IMG/VR virus record: IMGVR_UViG_3300025102_000329
Span: 1 to 22,171 of that record
Direction: 5' to 3' (one strand)
Length of the DNA stretch: 22,171 nt
Source: a virus
The first letter of the stretch is position 1. Each line of letters begins with the position of its first letter. Below are positions 4,815 to 12,016 of this stretch, in pieces. Made by a program: the position numbers and the translations under genes. The notes under the pieces are model-generated. The model ran no database searches and had not been told where the DNA came from. It saw only the letters and a list, made by a program, of their open reading frames with translations.

Positions 4815-4838
4815 CATTATCCGTCAAAACAATATACT
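4811..4838 (+). promoter_or_regulatory. Near-consensus promoter of the portal gene
   Basis: A perfect TTGACA (4811-4816), a 16-bp spacer and TATACT (4833-4838). The -10 ends eight bases before the ATG at 4847, so the predicted transcription start (about 4845) leaves a leader of zero to two bases. It likely drives the head gene operon 4847-8522. Confidence 0.7.
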
Positions 4839-4846
4839 AGCCAAGT

Positions 4847-7069
4847 ATGTCAAATTTAATTGACTTAGACGGCCTCGATTTAGGGAGCCTCGATGAAAAG
4901 GGTAAACCTGTCGAAACACGTCTCAAGGATGTAAAAGCCGCCGTCGGTATTTTTGCAACCTTGCTACGCGCAGACGAGAAGTCCGCCGTGAACCGCTCGC
5001 GGATCGACAGTATGTTCGACGGCGTAGCCCCCTACAACGAATCGCAGTTAGCGGCCAGTGGTCAGGGACTCAAGACCAACCTGAACTTCGGGGAAGCGCA
5101 GCGTCTGCTGGACATCTCTCTTTCGGCCTACGTTGACCTATACACCTCTTTGGAGCGTCTTGTGGAAGTAAAGGCCACTACAGGCGAGAGGAGCGAAACA
5201 GGGCCGAAGGAGGACATCGTAGCGCAAGAGCTTACGGATCTTTTCCGACGCTGGCCGGAGTTCCACAGCAGCTACCTCCGCCTCTGCACACAGTTCATCA
5301 AGCACGGAGTCGGAGTCGCCTACTTCGACTCGCCCGAAGACTGGAAGTTCCGCGTCGGCGGCTTCGCTGACATTCTTATTCCACGCCAGTCGCAGGCATC
5401 GGAGAACTCAATCGATATCGCGGTCGGACGCCGCCAGTATCAGCTACACGAACTATACCACTTTATTAAGAACGAGAAGGCCGCTAAGGCGGTCGGCTGG
5501 AACGTAAAAGAGGTCAAGCGGGTCATGATGGAGAACGTCAAGACCTCTGGCCGTGCTTACACGTCCGGCAACACATACTCCGACTACGAAGCGTTGCAGG
5601 CAGAGATTAAGAACAACGATCTCTACACAGGCATCCAGAACCCCACTGTTGACGTGTTGCACTACTGGGTGCGCGAAATCGACGGTAGCGTGAGTCATTA
5701 CATATCTGCTGAGTCCAGTCCTAAAGATTTCCTCTACAAGAAAGTCAGTCGCTACGATTCGCCTGAACAGGCGTATATCTTCTTCACTTATGGAGTAGGT
5801 AGTAACGGCACTTACCACTCGATCAGAGGACTCGGCCAGCGGATCTTCTCCCACATCCAGACCAGTAACAGGCTCCGTTGTCAGCAGATCGACGGCGCGA
5901 TGTTGGCTTCGTCGGTGATGATCCAGCCGGAGAACCAACGCTCGCTAGATGAACTTAGCTTCACGTTCTACGGAGCGTATGCCGTGATGTCACCGAACGT
6001 GAAGATCGTCGAGAAGGCTATTCCGAACTTAGGAACAGCGGTTCAGCCAGCATTGCAGGATCTCACTCAGCAGTTGAACCTCAACACTGATACGATGTCT
6101 CCGTATGGCCCGAACCAGACTTCGCCATACAAGAACAAGATGCAGGTGGTAGCGGACATGGATGTCGCTACAAGGATTAGTGGTTCAACGCTAAACCTAT
6201 TCTACTCAAGTTGGACTCGCCTGATGCGCGAGATGGTCCGTCGTATTGTTCAGGTCAAGCGGCCTGATGCGGCGATTAAAGATTTCTTCGACCGCTGTGA
6301 GAAGCGGGGCGTAGAGAAAGAATTCATTCAAAAATTAGATGTCGCACAAACCAAAGCAGTTCGTTCCATTGGCAATGGATCGCACGCAAACAGACTCGTC
6401 TCGCTTCGCGAGCTTCAAGGAATCAGTGGCCAATTCGACGACGTTGGTCGCCGTAACCTTACTCGCGACATCGTTAGCACTCGTGTCGGCCACGACCTCG
6501 CGGATCGCTACGTTCCGGCGCAAGAGTCGGAGAGACAGACGGTAGATACCAAGATCGCGTATCTTGAGAACCAGCAGTTGCAGCAGGGCCAGCAGGTTCC
6601 TGTTGTCTCTAGCGAGTTACACGGCCAGCACTTGCAGTTGCACGTCCCGCTGTTGCAGCAGTTCATTCAGGCCATCAACGAGGGCCAAGCAGATCCGCAG
6701 CAGGTTCTTCCGGCGTTGCAGGCACTCTACCAGCACATTTCTGAGACCGCCCAATACGCATCCGGTGATCCGGCATTGGGAGCCGTAGTCGGAAACGCCA
6801 AGCAGATTCTCCAGTATGCTGAAGAGGCGATCAACAACACCATGAAGGCGTTGGAAAAGATCCAGAGAGAACAGGCAGAAAATATTCAAGAAGAGGCTGG
6901 ACAGCCTCAGATGTCTGAGGTAGACATGAAGCTACAGAAGGCGCAAGTCGATATGCAGATTACGCAGCAGAAGGCTGAACTTGAGATGGCTATCAAGCAA
7001 CAAAAGTTCGACCAAGAGCAAGCGATTCGCGACGCGCAAGCCGCCTTGAAGTTTCGTGAACAAGAATAA
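4847..7069 (+). CDS. Portal (head-tail connector) protein
   Basis: This 740-residue protein is the best portal candidate. The portal is the dodecameric ring at the capsid vertex through which DNA is packaged and to which the tail attaches. Its length, first place in the head operon, and order portal, small protein, scaffold, capsid support this. The body is the mixed alpha/beta type of podovirus connectors. The segment around residues 440-475 (VADMDVATRISGSTLNLFYSSWTRLMREMVRRIVQ, key features only) resembles the conserved C-terminal portion of podovirus connectors, where T/S-E/D-[IV]-R motifs are followed by a long helix. From about residue 590 the protein becomes Gln-rich and coiled-coil (LQQGQQ, VDMQITQQKAELEMAIKQQ parts), likely a barrel or internal tail. 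The start follows a leaderless-type promoter. The stop overlaps the next ATG as TAATG. Confidence 0.85.
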   Translation: MSNLIDLDGLDLGSLDEKGKPVETRLKDVKAAVGIFATLLRADEKSAVNRSRIDSMFDGVAPYNESQLAASGQGLKTNLNFGEAQRLLDISLSAYVDLYTSLERLVEVKATTGERSETGPKEDIVAQELTDLFRRWPEFHSSYLRLCTQFIKHGVGVAYFDSPEDWKFRVGGFADILIPRQSQASENSIDIAVGRRQYQLHELYHFIKNEKAAKAVGWNVKEVKRVMMENVKTSGRAYTSGNTYSDYEALQAEIKNNDLYTGIQNPTVDVLHYWVREIDGSVSHYISAESSPKDFLYKKVSRYDSPEQAYIFFTYGVGSNGTYHSIRGLGQRIFSHIQTSNRLRCQQIDGAMLASSVMIQPENQRSLDELSFTFYGAYAVMSPNVKIVEKAIPNLGTAVQPALQDLTQQLNLNTDTMSPYGPNQTSPYKNKMQVVADMDVATRISGSTLNLFYSSWTRLMREMVRRIVQVKRPDAAIKDFFDRCEKRGVEKEFIQKLDVAQTKAVRSIGNGSHANRLVSLRELQGISGQFDDVGRRNLTRDIVSTRVGHDLADRYVPAQESERQTVDTKIAYLENQQLQQGQQVPVVSSELHGQHLQLHVPLLQQFIQAINEGQADPQQVLPALQALYQHISETAQYASGDPALGAVVGNAKQILQYAEEAINNTMKALEKIQREQAENIQEEAGQPQMSEVDMKLQKAQVDMQITQQKAELEMAIKQQKFDQEQAIRDAQAALKFREQE

Positions 7070-7365
7070 TGCCAGCTAAAAAGAAAGCCGTAGTCCCAAT
7101 CAAACTGGAACACTGGTTCAACGATTTAAAGTCAGTTACAAGGCTCAAGGAGATCATCGAAGACCCTACCTTGCGACAGGCTATTGCTATTTTGAAAGAG
7201 GCTTCTGGCCCAACGGTTACGTCGTTGGATGCAGATCCGCAAGCGAACAGCCATAAACTGGCTTGGTATGCGGGATACAGGGACGCCTTTAATGATCTGG
7301 AGAAGCTGACTCATCGGCCCTCCAACACTAAAACCAACCAACCAGACGAATGGACGCACCTGTAG
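7069..7365 (+). CDS. Small head-module protein (98 aa)
   Basis: I do not recognise a named family. It is basic at the N-terminus (MPAKKKAVVPIK). It has a helix typical of small podovirus proteins encoded between portal and scaffold (DPTLRQAIAILKEASGP), and a second helix with W-Y-A-G-Y-R-D-A-F-N-D-L-E-K-L. The gene overlaps the portal stop (TAATG), and its end overlaps the scaffold start by 16 bp. It is therefore translated in concert with both and is probably a virion or assembly factor. A role in packaging or head assembly is inference from position only. Confidence 0.75.
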   Translation: MPAKKKAVVPIKLEHWFNDLKSVTRLKEIIEDPTLRQAIAILKEASGPTVTSLDADPQANSHKLAWYAGYRDAFNDLEKLTHRPSNTKTNQPDEWTHL

Positions 7366-8522
7366 AAGCAGCCGTAGAGGCTCCCGAAGCCGTAGAAGCA
7401 CCAACTAACATCGACGCCTTACCGGACGCCACTGAACCAGCTTCCTTTGAAGCTTCACTGGAAGCCGCTTTCGCGAACATGGATCAAGCAACCGCTGACC
7501 CCGAACCCCCTACCCCTGATCCTGAACCGGAATCAGTGGAACCGGAATCAGTGGAACCGGAACCAGTTGCAGAGGTTCAGGATACAGATCCGATTGAGAG
7601 CCTGACTGATGACATCGGCGATGACTGGACGCCTAAAGCGGCTAACCGTTTCAAGGAACTCAAGACTGAGTTGAAGACGAACCGCTCTGAGTTGGATATG
7701 TTGAGGCAGCAGTCCACAGAATACCAGTCAAAGATTCAGGAACTGACGGGACTTGTTGAGAATAAAGATGTTGAGCAGCTACAAGAGCGGCTCGCGCAGT
7801 ATGAGCAGCAGCAGGCTCTGACTAATCTGGAGCAGACACCTGCTTACCATCAGGCGGTGTCGCAGCCACTGGAAGCACTTGTAGAACAGGCTGACCAGAT
7901 CGCCGACAAGTATGAGGTCGATTCTGACGCCTTGATTGACGTGCTGGCGTTGGACGACCCACAAGAACAAGAAGAGCAGTTATCGGAGCTTATGCCGAAC
8001 GCCAGTGATCGGGACAAAGCTAGGATCTACCGGATCATGGAGGACATCGACCCTATTTTGCAGCGAAGAGAACATCTTTACTCTAACGCCGACGCCGCAT
8101 TGGCAGAAGCAAAGCAATTGGAGGAGCAGCAGCAGGCCGCGAGCGCAGCGGAAAATGCCCAGCTTAGGCAGAACATCACAAGGAATGTCGTCGAGAGGGT
8201 CCAGCAGAAGCTGCCGTTTCTCAACGGAATCGACGGCCTAGATATGTCGGCCATCCAGCAGAAGGCGTCTGAGACCGATCCCTCTGTCCTGCACCCTGTT
8301 GACCACGCCTACAATGCGGTATCCGCCCAAGTTTTCCCGACTGTCGTCCGGCAGTATCTGGAGATGCGTAAGGAAGTCGAGTCACTGACCGACCGCCTCG
8401 CTGAATATGAGGAAGCGGAGCCAGCTATGTCTGGCCAGACGAAAGTTCCGCTGACCAGAGCCGGAGTATCTGATACAGCGAGCTTTGAGGAGCGGGTCAA
8501 CGCCGCTTTAGGTGCTGTGTAA
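7350..8522 (+). CDS. Capsid scaffolding-like protein
   Basis: This 390-residue acidic protein directly precedes the major capsid gene, where phage scaffolding proteins lie. Scaffolds direct procapsid assembly and leave the head before or during packaging. Residues 1-90 are disordered and rich in Pro, Glu and Ala, with the repeat PEPESVEPESVEPEPV. Residues about 95-160 form a coiled coil (LKTELKTNRSELDMLRQQ..., Gln/Glu-rich). A second helical, Gln/Ala-rich region spans about 235-275. The C-terminus is mixed and ends with a short basic-acidic helix, where scaffolds usually contact the capsid protein. The gene starts within the end of the 98-aa gene and is followed by a terminator (8549-8579), separating its expression from that of the capsid protein. 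Confidence 0.8.
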   Translation: MDAPVEAAVEAPEAVEAPTNIDALPDATEPASFEASLEAAFANMDQATADPEPPTPDPEPESVEPESVEPEPVAEVQDTDPIESLTDDIGDDWTPKAANRFKELKTELKTNRSELDMLRQQSTEYQSKIQELTGLVENKDVEQLQERLAQYEQQQALTNLEQTPAYHQAVSQPLEALVEQADQIADKYEVDSDALIDVLALDDPQEQEEQLSELMPNASDRDKARIYRIMEDIDPILQRREHLYSNADAALAEAKQLEEQQQAASAAENAQLRQNITRNVVERVQQKLPFLNGIDGLDMSAIQQKASETDPSVLHPVDHAYNAVSAQVFPTVVRQYLEMRKEVESLTDRLAEYEEAEPAMSGQTKVPLTRAGVSDTASFEERVNAALGAV

Positions 8523-8548
8523 TAAATTTACCTACGTCCGTATATAGT

Positions 8549-8579
8549 AAGGGGTCAGCATTAAGCTGGCCCCTTTTTA
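8549..8579 (+). terminator. Intrinsic terminator after the scaffold gene
   Basis: AAGGGGTCAGC pairs with GCTGGCCCCTT (one G-T pair) around a short ATTAA loop. Five T follow. It ends the portal-scaffold transcript. Confidence 0.85.
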
Positions 8580-8582
8580 GTT

Positions 8583-8654
8583 ATGGATTATTACGAAACA
8601 GCTTTACTCGCCATAATTTGGCTGTTGATTTTGTCGGCCCTCGCGTCTGAGTGA
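8583..8654 (+). CDS. Possible 23-residue membrane peptide
   Basis: The ATG at 8583 opens a short frame, MDYYETALLAIIWLLILSAL followed by ASE. This is a single hydrophobic helix with a charged N-terminus. It lies between the scaffold terminator and the capsid promoter. No Shine-Dalgarno is visible and no promoter is obvious, so it may be chance. If real, it would be a tiny membrane protein, perhaps lysis-related. Confidence 0.25.
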   Translation: MDYYETALLAIIWLLILSALASE

Positions 8655-8659
8655 CCCCG

Positions 8660-8687
8660 TTGACAGATTGGCATACAGTGTTAAGAT
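8660..8687 (+). promoter_or_regulatory. Promoter of the major capsid gene
   Basis: A perfect TTGACA (8660-8665), a 16-bp spacer and TAAGAT (8682-8687) preceded by TG in the extended -10 position. The predicted start near 8694 gives a leader of about 165 nt before the ATG at 8859. GACCCCGTTG at 8653 recurs at 8817, where TTGGCC-N17-TTTATT forms a weaker second candidate placed seven bases before that ATG. Confidence 0.6.
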
Positions 8688-8701
8688 TCGCTTATCAGTT
8701 A

Positions 8702-8786
8702 GGTTGCTCTAGCCTTTGAATAGTTCTAAAAACGACTGATAAAGCACATAGAAACTCCGGTTGCTCTAGCCATTGTATAGTTCTAA
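8702..8786. repeat. Duplicated 28-bp element in the capsid leader
   Basis: A 28-bp unit (GGTTGCTCTAGCC, then TTG, then ATAGTTCTAA) occurs at 8702-8729 and 8759-8786 with two mismatches. The first copy is enclosed by an 8-bp inverted repeat, TTATCAGT (8692-8699) with ACTGATAA (8735-8742). The elements lie in the untranslated leader of the capsid mRNA, or act as DNA sites upstream of a second promoter. The remainder of 8787-8858 holds only a weak AAACT/AGTTT stem (8799-8813). Confidence 0.8.
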
Positions 8787-8858
8787 GAGGTTCGTCCTAA
8801 ACTCTTTTAGTTTCCGACCCCGTTGGCCGGAAGCGCAAACCCTTATTTATTTATTACA

Positions 8859-10205
8859 ATGTCTTTTGATCTAGGAACCGGCATCACTGCCGTAAACACT
8901 ATTCTCGCTGAAGAAGCTAACCGCATCGGCAGCGACATCTACTCACGCACCCTCCACACCTCGCCTTGGTTGGATCTCACTAAGCAGACCTCCTTCGCAG
9001 ACGGAATGGGCTACCAGCAGACCACGCTCGTTTATGACCGCGCAGTCGCTACCACTACTACTGGCGGTGGAACCGTTGGTGCAAACTGGGAAGACCTTGG
9101 AACCCTCTCTAGTGGAGGAAACTCGTTCAGCCCACCCGCAGCGTCTCTGGTAGGTGCGAACGCACAGCCTCTCGACGACGCCGCTGACGATGTTCAGGGC
9201 GGTCGCGGAACTGGTTCTGCTGACAAACGCGCTTTCGTTCAGTTCGGTAAAAAGCTCAAGAAGTATGAGCTGCAACGTGCCGTTATCGAGTCTCCACGCA
9301 TTTCGCTTGAAGACCTTCGTTTCGCTGCACACCGTCAGGAGCAGCTTCGCGCCATCATGGACATCATGACGCAAGTTACCCGCAACACTTGGGAAAACCG
9401 CTACCGCGAAGAGTTTGAGAAAGTCTCCGCTAACCTTACCAGTTGCCTTGCTGCTGGTTCTGTTACCCGCGACACCGTCGATGCCGACAGTGACAACACG
9501 TCTGATGACCCCTTTGAAAATAATCTTCTCACTGGCCTCGACCTCGCTAAGTCAGGTTCCGGCAATACCGACATCACTCCTGATGCAAACGTATCAAACG
9601 CTGTCCTCGACAGTATTTACTACAAGCTCATCCGCGCCGGAGCTGGAAACAACGCCTACGGTCGTGAAAACGGTCGCCCAGTGTTTGGACTCGTCCTTTC
9701 TTCTGAGGCTTCTTACCAGCTTCAGACTGAGGCCGGATTCCGCGATGACGTTCGTTACAACAACGCTAAGGTCAGTGACCTGATTGCTCCATTGGGAATC
9801 GAAAAGTCCTTTAGAGGATTCTACCACCTGATTGACGATCTTGCTCCTCGCTTCAGCATCAGCACTGGAGCGGTAACTAAAGTTGAGCCTTACAGCGTGT
9901 CAGGTGGAGTCGCTACTCCTAACGCCGCTTACGAGACCGCTTCTTTTGAAGCTGCTTTCGTGGTTCACCCTGAAGTTTGCGAAGCTCAGATCCCGAACCC
10001 CATGTCGGGTGCTTCTGGAGTAACCTTCGATCCTATCAACTACCGTGGTAAGTTCGACTGGAAGAACATCGCTAACGAGGTCACCAACCCTGACGGTTCC
10101 ATCGGATTCTTCCGTGGTGTTCTCGCCAGCGCAACCAAGCCCATCAAGACTGAGTTTGGTTATGTGATCCTCTTCAAGCGTGACTCCAGCACTCCTGCTG
10201 CTTAA
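8859..10205 (+). CDS. Major capsid protein
   Basis: This 448-residue protein is the expected major capsid protein: it follows the scaffold gene, has its own strong promoter and is flanked by terminators. It has the start typical of podovirus capsid proteins (MSFDLGTGITAVNTILAEEA). A flexible Gly/Thr/Ser-rich segment at about residues 60-95 would be the extended loop. Long helices at about 140-190 (KKLKKYELQRAVIESPRISLEDLRF..., partial) would be the spine helix and P-domain of an HK97-like fold. The fold is inferred, not proven. I chose ATG 8859 over an in-frame TTG at 8823 because the A/T-rich TTATTTATTACA context matches other starts. Codon use is orderly (GCT, AAC, GAC, TTC), consistent with high expression. 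It assembles the icosahedral shell. Confidence 0.88.
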   Translation: MSFDLGTGITAVNTILAEEANRIGSDIYSRTLHTSPWLDLTKQTSFADGMGYQQTTLVYDRAVATTTTGGGTVGANWEDLGTLSSGGNSFSPPAASLVGANAQPLDDAADDVQGGRGTGSADKRAFVQFGKKLKKYELQRAVIESPRISLEDLRFAAHRQEQLRAIMDIMTQVTRNTWENRYREEFEKVSANLTSCLAAGSVTRDTVDADSDNTSDDPFENNLLTGLDLAKSGSGNTDITPDANVSNAVLDSIYYKLIRAGAGNNAYGRENGRPVFGLVLSSEASYQLQTEAGFRDDVRYNNAKVSDLIAPLGIEKSFRGFYHLIDDLAPRFSISTGAVTKVEPYSVSGGVATPNAAYETASFEAAFVVHPEVCEAQIPNPMSGASGVTFDPINYRGKFDWKNIANEVTNPDGSIGFFRGVLASATKPIKTEFGYVILFKRDSSTPAA

Positions 10206-10218
10206 TTAATCTAGTTGG

Positions 10219-10245
10219 GTAGGGGGTGCAATACGCGCCCCCTAC
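10219..10245 (+). terminator. Hairpin after the capsid gene
   Basis: GTAGGGGGTGC (10219-10229) pairs with GCGCCCCCTAC (10235-10245), with one G-T pair and a 5-base loop. No T-run follows, so it may act as an mRNA-stabilising 3' hairpin or weak terminator rather than a strong stop. Confidence 0.55.
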
Positions 10246-10267
10246 TTAGCGTAACACTTATAGAATT

Positions 10268-10435
10268 ATGCCAACACTAGATGACGCACCAACTTTGGAA
10301 AGCCTCGTAGAAGGCGGTATCGCTGACGACGATCTTATTCAGATCTATGATACTTCGGCTCAGAAGGTTAAGACCCTCCGTTTCGACGACTTGATCGACT
10401 ATATCGTCCTCAAGACTGACGCTTCGGAAGCTTAA
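10268..10435 (+). CDS. Small acidic virion-type protein (55 aa)
   Basis: This 55-residue acidic protein (MPTLDDAPTLESLVEGGIAD start) has the pattern D-D-L-I-x-I-Y-D-T-S-x-x-K-V-K-T-L-x-F-D-D-L. It resembles short modules common in phage structural proteins that read DLIPV-D...KKVTFADL. It lies alone between the capsid hairpin and a strong terminator, so it should be made together with the capsid protein at high level. A head decoration, head completion or tail-attachment role is plausible from position; the sequence does not decide between them. The start has no Shine-Dalgarno (ATAGAATT before ATG). Confidence 0.7.
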   Translation: MPTLDDAPTLESLVEGGIADDDLIQIYDTSAQKVKTLRFDDLIDYIVLKTDASEA

Positions 10436-10460
10436 CCCCGAATCACGATTCACTTAACAT

Positions 10461-10505
10461 GAACCCCGTTGCCTGTCTCTAAAACGGGCAGCGGGGTTCT
10501 TTTTT
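10461..10505 (+). terminator. Strong intrinsic terminator after the capsid operon
   Basis: A 16-bp stem with two G-T pairs, GAACCCCGTTGCCTGT (10461-10476) with ACGGGCAGCGGGGTTC (10484-10499), is followed by TTTTTT. It closes the capsid and 55-aa gene transcript. Confidence 0.9.
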
Positions 10506-10520
10506 ACGGAAACAATTATT

Positions 10521-11336
10521 ATGGCCACAGAACAGTTATTTAAAGACATTGCCCTAGCCTTTGAACGGGCGAATCTACCTATCCCCCTCGGAATGAGTCG
10601 AGACCCCGAAAGATTTTTGGCAAAATTTCTCGACCTAAGCCCAGAAGAACTTGATATGGCACAGAGGGTCGAAGAAAGGATTCAAGAGGAGGCCAGAGCG
10701 CAGGCTATGAAGGAGGCTCTTGACGAGAACAGAGGCAACGAGGAGTCCCCCAAACAAGATAGAGACGACGAACAGAGACTGATGGAAGAACTGGTTCGGC
10801 GTCAAAATGACCCTGAAGGTTACGAAAAGTCAATAGAACCGGAAAGCTACCCCGAATTCGTAGCGGAGGAAATGGCTAAAGTTGCAAAAGCAGAGCCTAA
10901 AGCAAAGTCTAAAGCAAAGCCTAAAGCAAAGCCTGAAGCAAAGCCTAAAGCAGAGCCTAAAGCAAAGCCTGAAGCAAAGCCTGAAGCAAAGCCTAAAGCA
11001 GAGCCTGAACCTACGGATAGGCCGACAGGAGTACCTGATTACTTTTTGGCTACAGGAGATATGCGACGTACAGGTGTAGGTGTGCCGGACTCTCCTTTAG
11101 GTGTAGATGTGTCGAATGCTCCTAAAGCCGAAGTAATATCTGAAGATCCAGAAGATTACACTGGCAAAGCGATTGAGATATTCGAGGATCTTCACGGAAG
11201 CGAGTTCAATCCAAAGTCCAGCGATGACGTAGGAAAGCTTGAGAAGATGAAGTCCATGATCGCATACGAAGGTGGTATTGGAGATTCACAGGCAGATATC
11301 AATAAGTTCGCTCTACAGTTTTATCGTAATTCCTAA
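10521..11336 (+). CDS. Virion-region protein with Lys/Pro/Ala/Glu repeat (271 aa)
   Basis: I do not recognise a family. Residues 1-120 are charged and helical, with an acidic middle (EERIQEEARAQAMKEALDEN). Residues about 122-164 form a low-complexity linker of AKPK/AKPE/AEPK units from a 12-bp DNA repeat (10884-11012). This resembles flexible Lys/Pro/Ala linkers of membrane-spanning or DNA-contacting proteins. The C-terminal part (about 165-271) is globular, with VPDYFLATGDMRR and a helical end (IEIFEDLHGSEF, KMKSMIAYEGGIG). The architecture (helical N-part, rigid charged linker, C-domain) could suit an internal virion or peptidoglycan-associated protein, but no catalytic motif is visible. 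Its stop overlaps the next start (TAATG). Confidence 0.7.
   Translation: MATEQLFKDIALAFERANLPIPLGMSRDPERFLAKFLDLSPEELDMAQRVEERIQEEARAQAMKEALDENRGNEESPKQDRDDEQRLMEELVRRQNDPEGYEKSIEPESYPEFVAEEMAKVAKAEPKAKSKAKPKAKPEAKPKAEPKAKPEAKPEAKPKAEPEPTDRPTGVPDYFLATGDMRRTGVGVPDSPLGVDVSNAPKAEVISEDPEDYTGKAIEIFEDLHGSEFNPKSSDDVGKLEKMKSMIAYEGGIGDSQADINKFALQFYRNS
10884..11012 (+). repeat. 12-bp coding repeat (Lys-Pro-Ala/Glu linker)
   Basis: About ten imperfect copies of GCAAAGCCTAAA or GCAAAGCCTGAA. Variation is mostly A/G at the Lys/Glu codon, which changes charge without breaking the Ala-Lys-Pro rhythm. Copy number can change without a frameshift because the period is a multiple of three. Confidence 0.85.
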
Positions 11337-11659
11337 TGAACACCGTATACCAGTCCGAGGAGCCTTCTGAGCATCATCACGATGTTCAGAAGGATCTGGA
11401 GATGATCCAGCAGCAGTTGTCCAACATTATGGCCAACGCCGAACAGCTCATGGAGCAGTGCGGCTGCGGCTCGCCGAGGATGACTGAGGCTTGGGTTCAG
11501 TCAAAAATGACCCTCGCCAACGACTATCTGGAGTCTGTACACGCTTACGTGGTCAATGGTGGCCCGATGAAATCGGACGCTGGACAAGGCAAGCCGGATA
11601 AGGTAGACTTCGTCATCGCCGTGGAAAAGGCAATGACTGATGGCAGCAGCAAAGCATAA
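11336..11659 (+). CDS. Small phage structural protein (107 aa)
   Basis: The segment W-V-Q-S-K-M-T-L-A-N-D-Y-L-E-S-V-H-A-Y (about residues 53-71) is a motif I know from small marine phage proteins and from domains appended to virion proteins of T4-like cyanophages and pelagiphages. It is a helix of unknown function. The N-terminus is helical with a HHHD cluster (residues 13-16), and QCGCGSP follows the first long helix (KDLEMIQQQLSNIMANAEQLMEQ, partial), giving two close Cys. The start overlaps the previous stop (TAATG), and the last 20 bp overlap the next gene. A virion or head-tail role is likely from position; the biochemistry is unknown. Confidence 0.72.
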   Translation: MNTVYQSEEPSEHHHDVQKDLEMIQQQLSNIMANAEQLMEQCGCGSPRMTEAWVQSKMTLANDYLESVHAYVVNGGPMKSDAGQGKPDKVDFVIAVEKAMTDGSSKA

Positions 11660-12014
11660 TCTAATTGTAAGCAGGGGCGAGGATTTCTCGTTCACCTTGA
11701 CTATATCGGAGTCTGGGAGTCCCGTTAATTTTTATTCAAGCGGCGAAGCCTCTACCTTCAAGGCCGAGATCAGACGCGCTAGTGGGAAACCACTTGTCGC
11801 GTCTTTTAGCTGTGAGGTCACCAGTGCCGTGAATGGTATTGTGACAGTCACCCTACCTAGATCAGAGTCGCTCAAGCTGGACGCTAACACCACCTACAAG
11901 TGGGATATTTTCCGTATAAAAACCGCCCCCAACCCCGACGTTACGACTTGCTTGGTCAGAGGTGATTTAAGAATAGAGGGTAACGTCACCGATATTTCTA
12001 ACTTCGTTACCTAA
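11640..12014 (+). CDS. Beta-sandwich neck/tail-type protein (124 aa)
   Basis: This protein is nearly all beta strand. The C-terminal pattern T-Y-K-W-D-I-F-R-I...T-x-L-V-R-G-D-L-R-I-E-G-N-V-T is typical of a small beta-sandwich domain widespread in tailed phages. There it is found as a stand-alone neck, adaptor or baseplate-associated protein. The N-terminal RGEDFSFTLTI and middle FKAEIRRASGKPL strands fit the same fold. It starts within the end of the 107-aa gene, and its stop is 2 bp from the tail-fibre start, so it is probably made in step with the fibre. The exact location in the virion is not determinable from sequence. Confidence 0.72.
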   Translation: MAAAKHNLIVSRGEDFSFTLTISESGSPVNFYSSGEASTFKAEIRRASGKPLVASFSCEVTSAVNGIVTVTLPRSESLKLDANTTYKWDIFRIKTAPNPDVTTCLVRGDLRIEGNVTDISNFVT

Positions 12015-12016
12015 TA

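Noticed and set aside
5453-5938. Minus-strand 161-codon frame opposite the portal
   Set aside because: It lies entirely within the portal gene with no promoter or operon partner; most likely a codon-bias shadow.
8943-9374. Minus-strand 143-codon frame opposite the capsid gene
   Set aside because: It is a shadow of a strongly codon-biased gene.
10882-11079. Overlapping frame coding Lys-Gln-Ser-Leu repeats
   Set aside because: It is the shifted reading of the 12-bp coding repeat in the 271-aa gene and has no independent start context.
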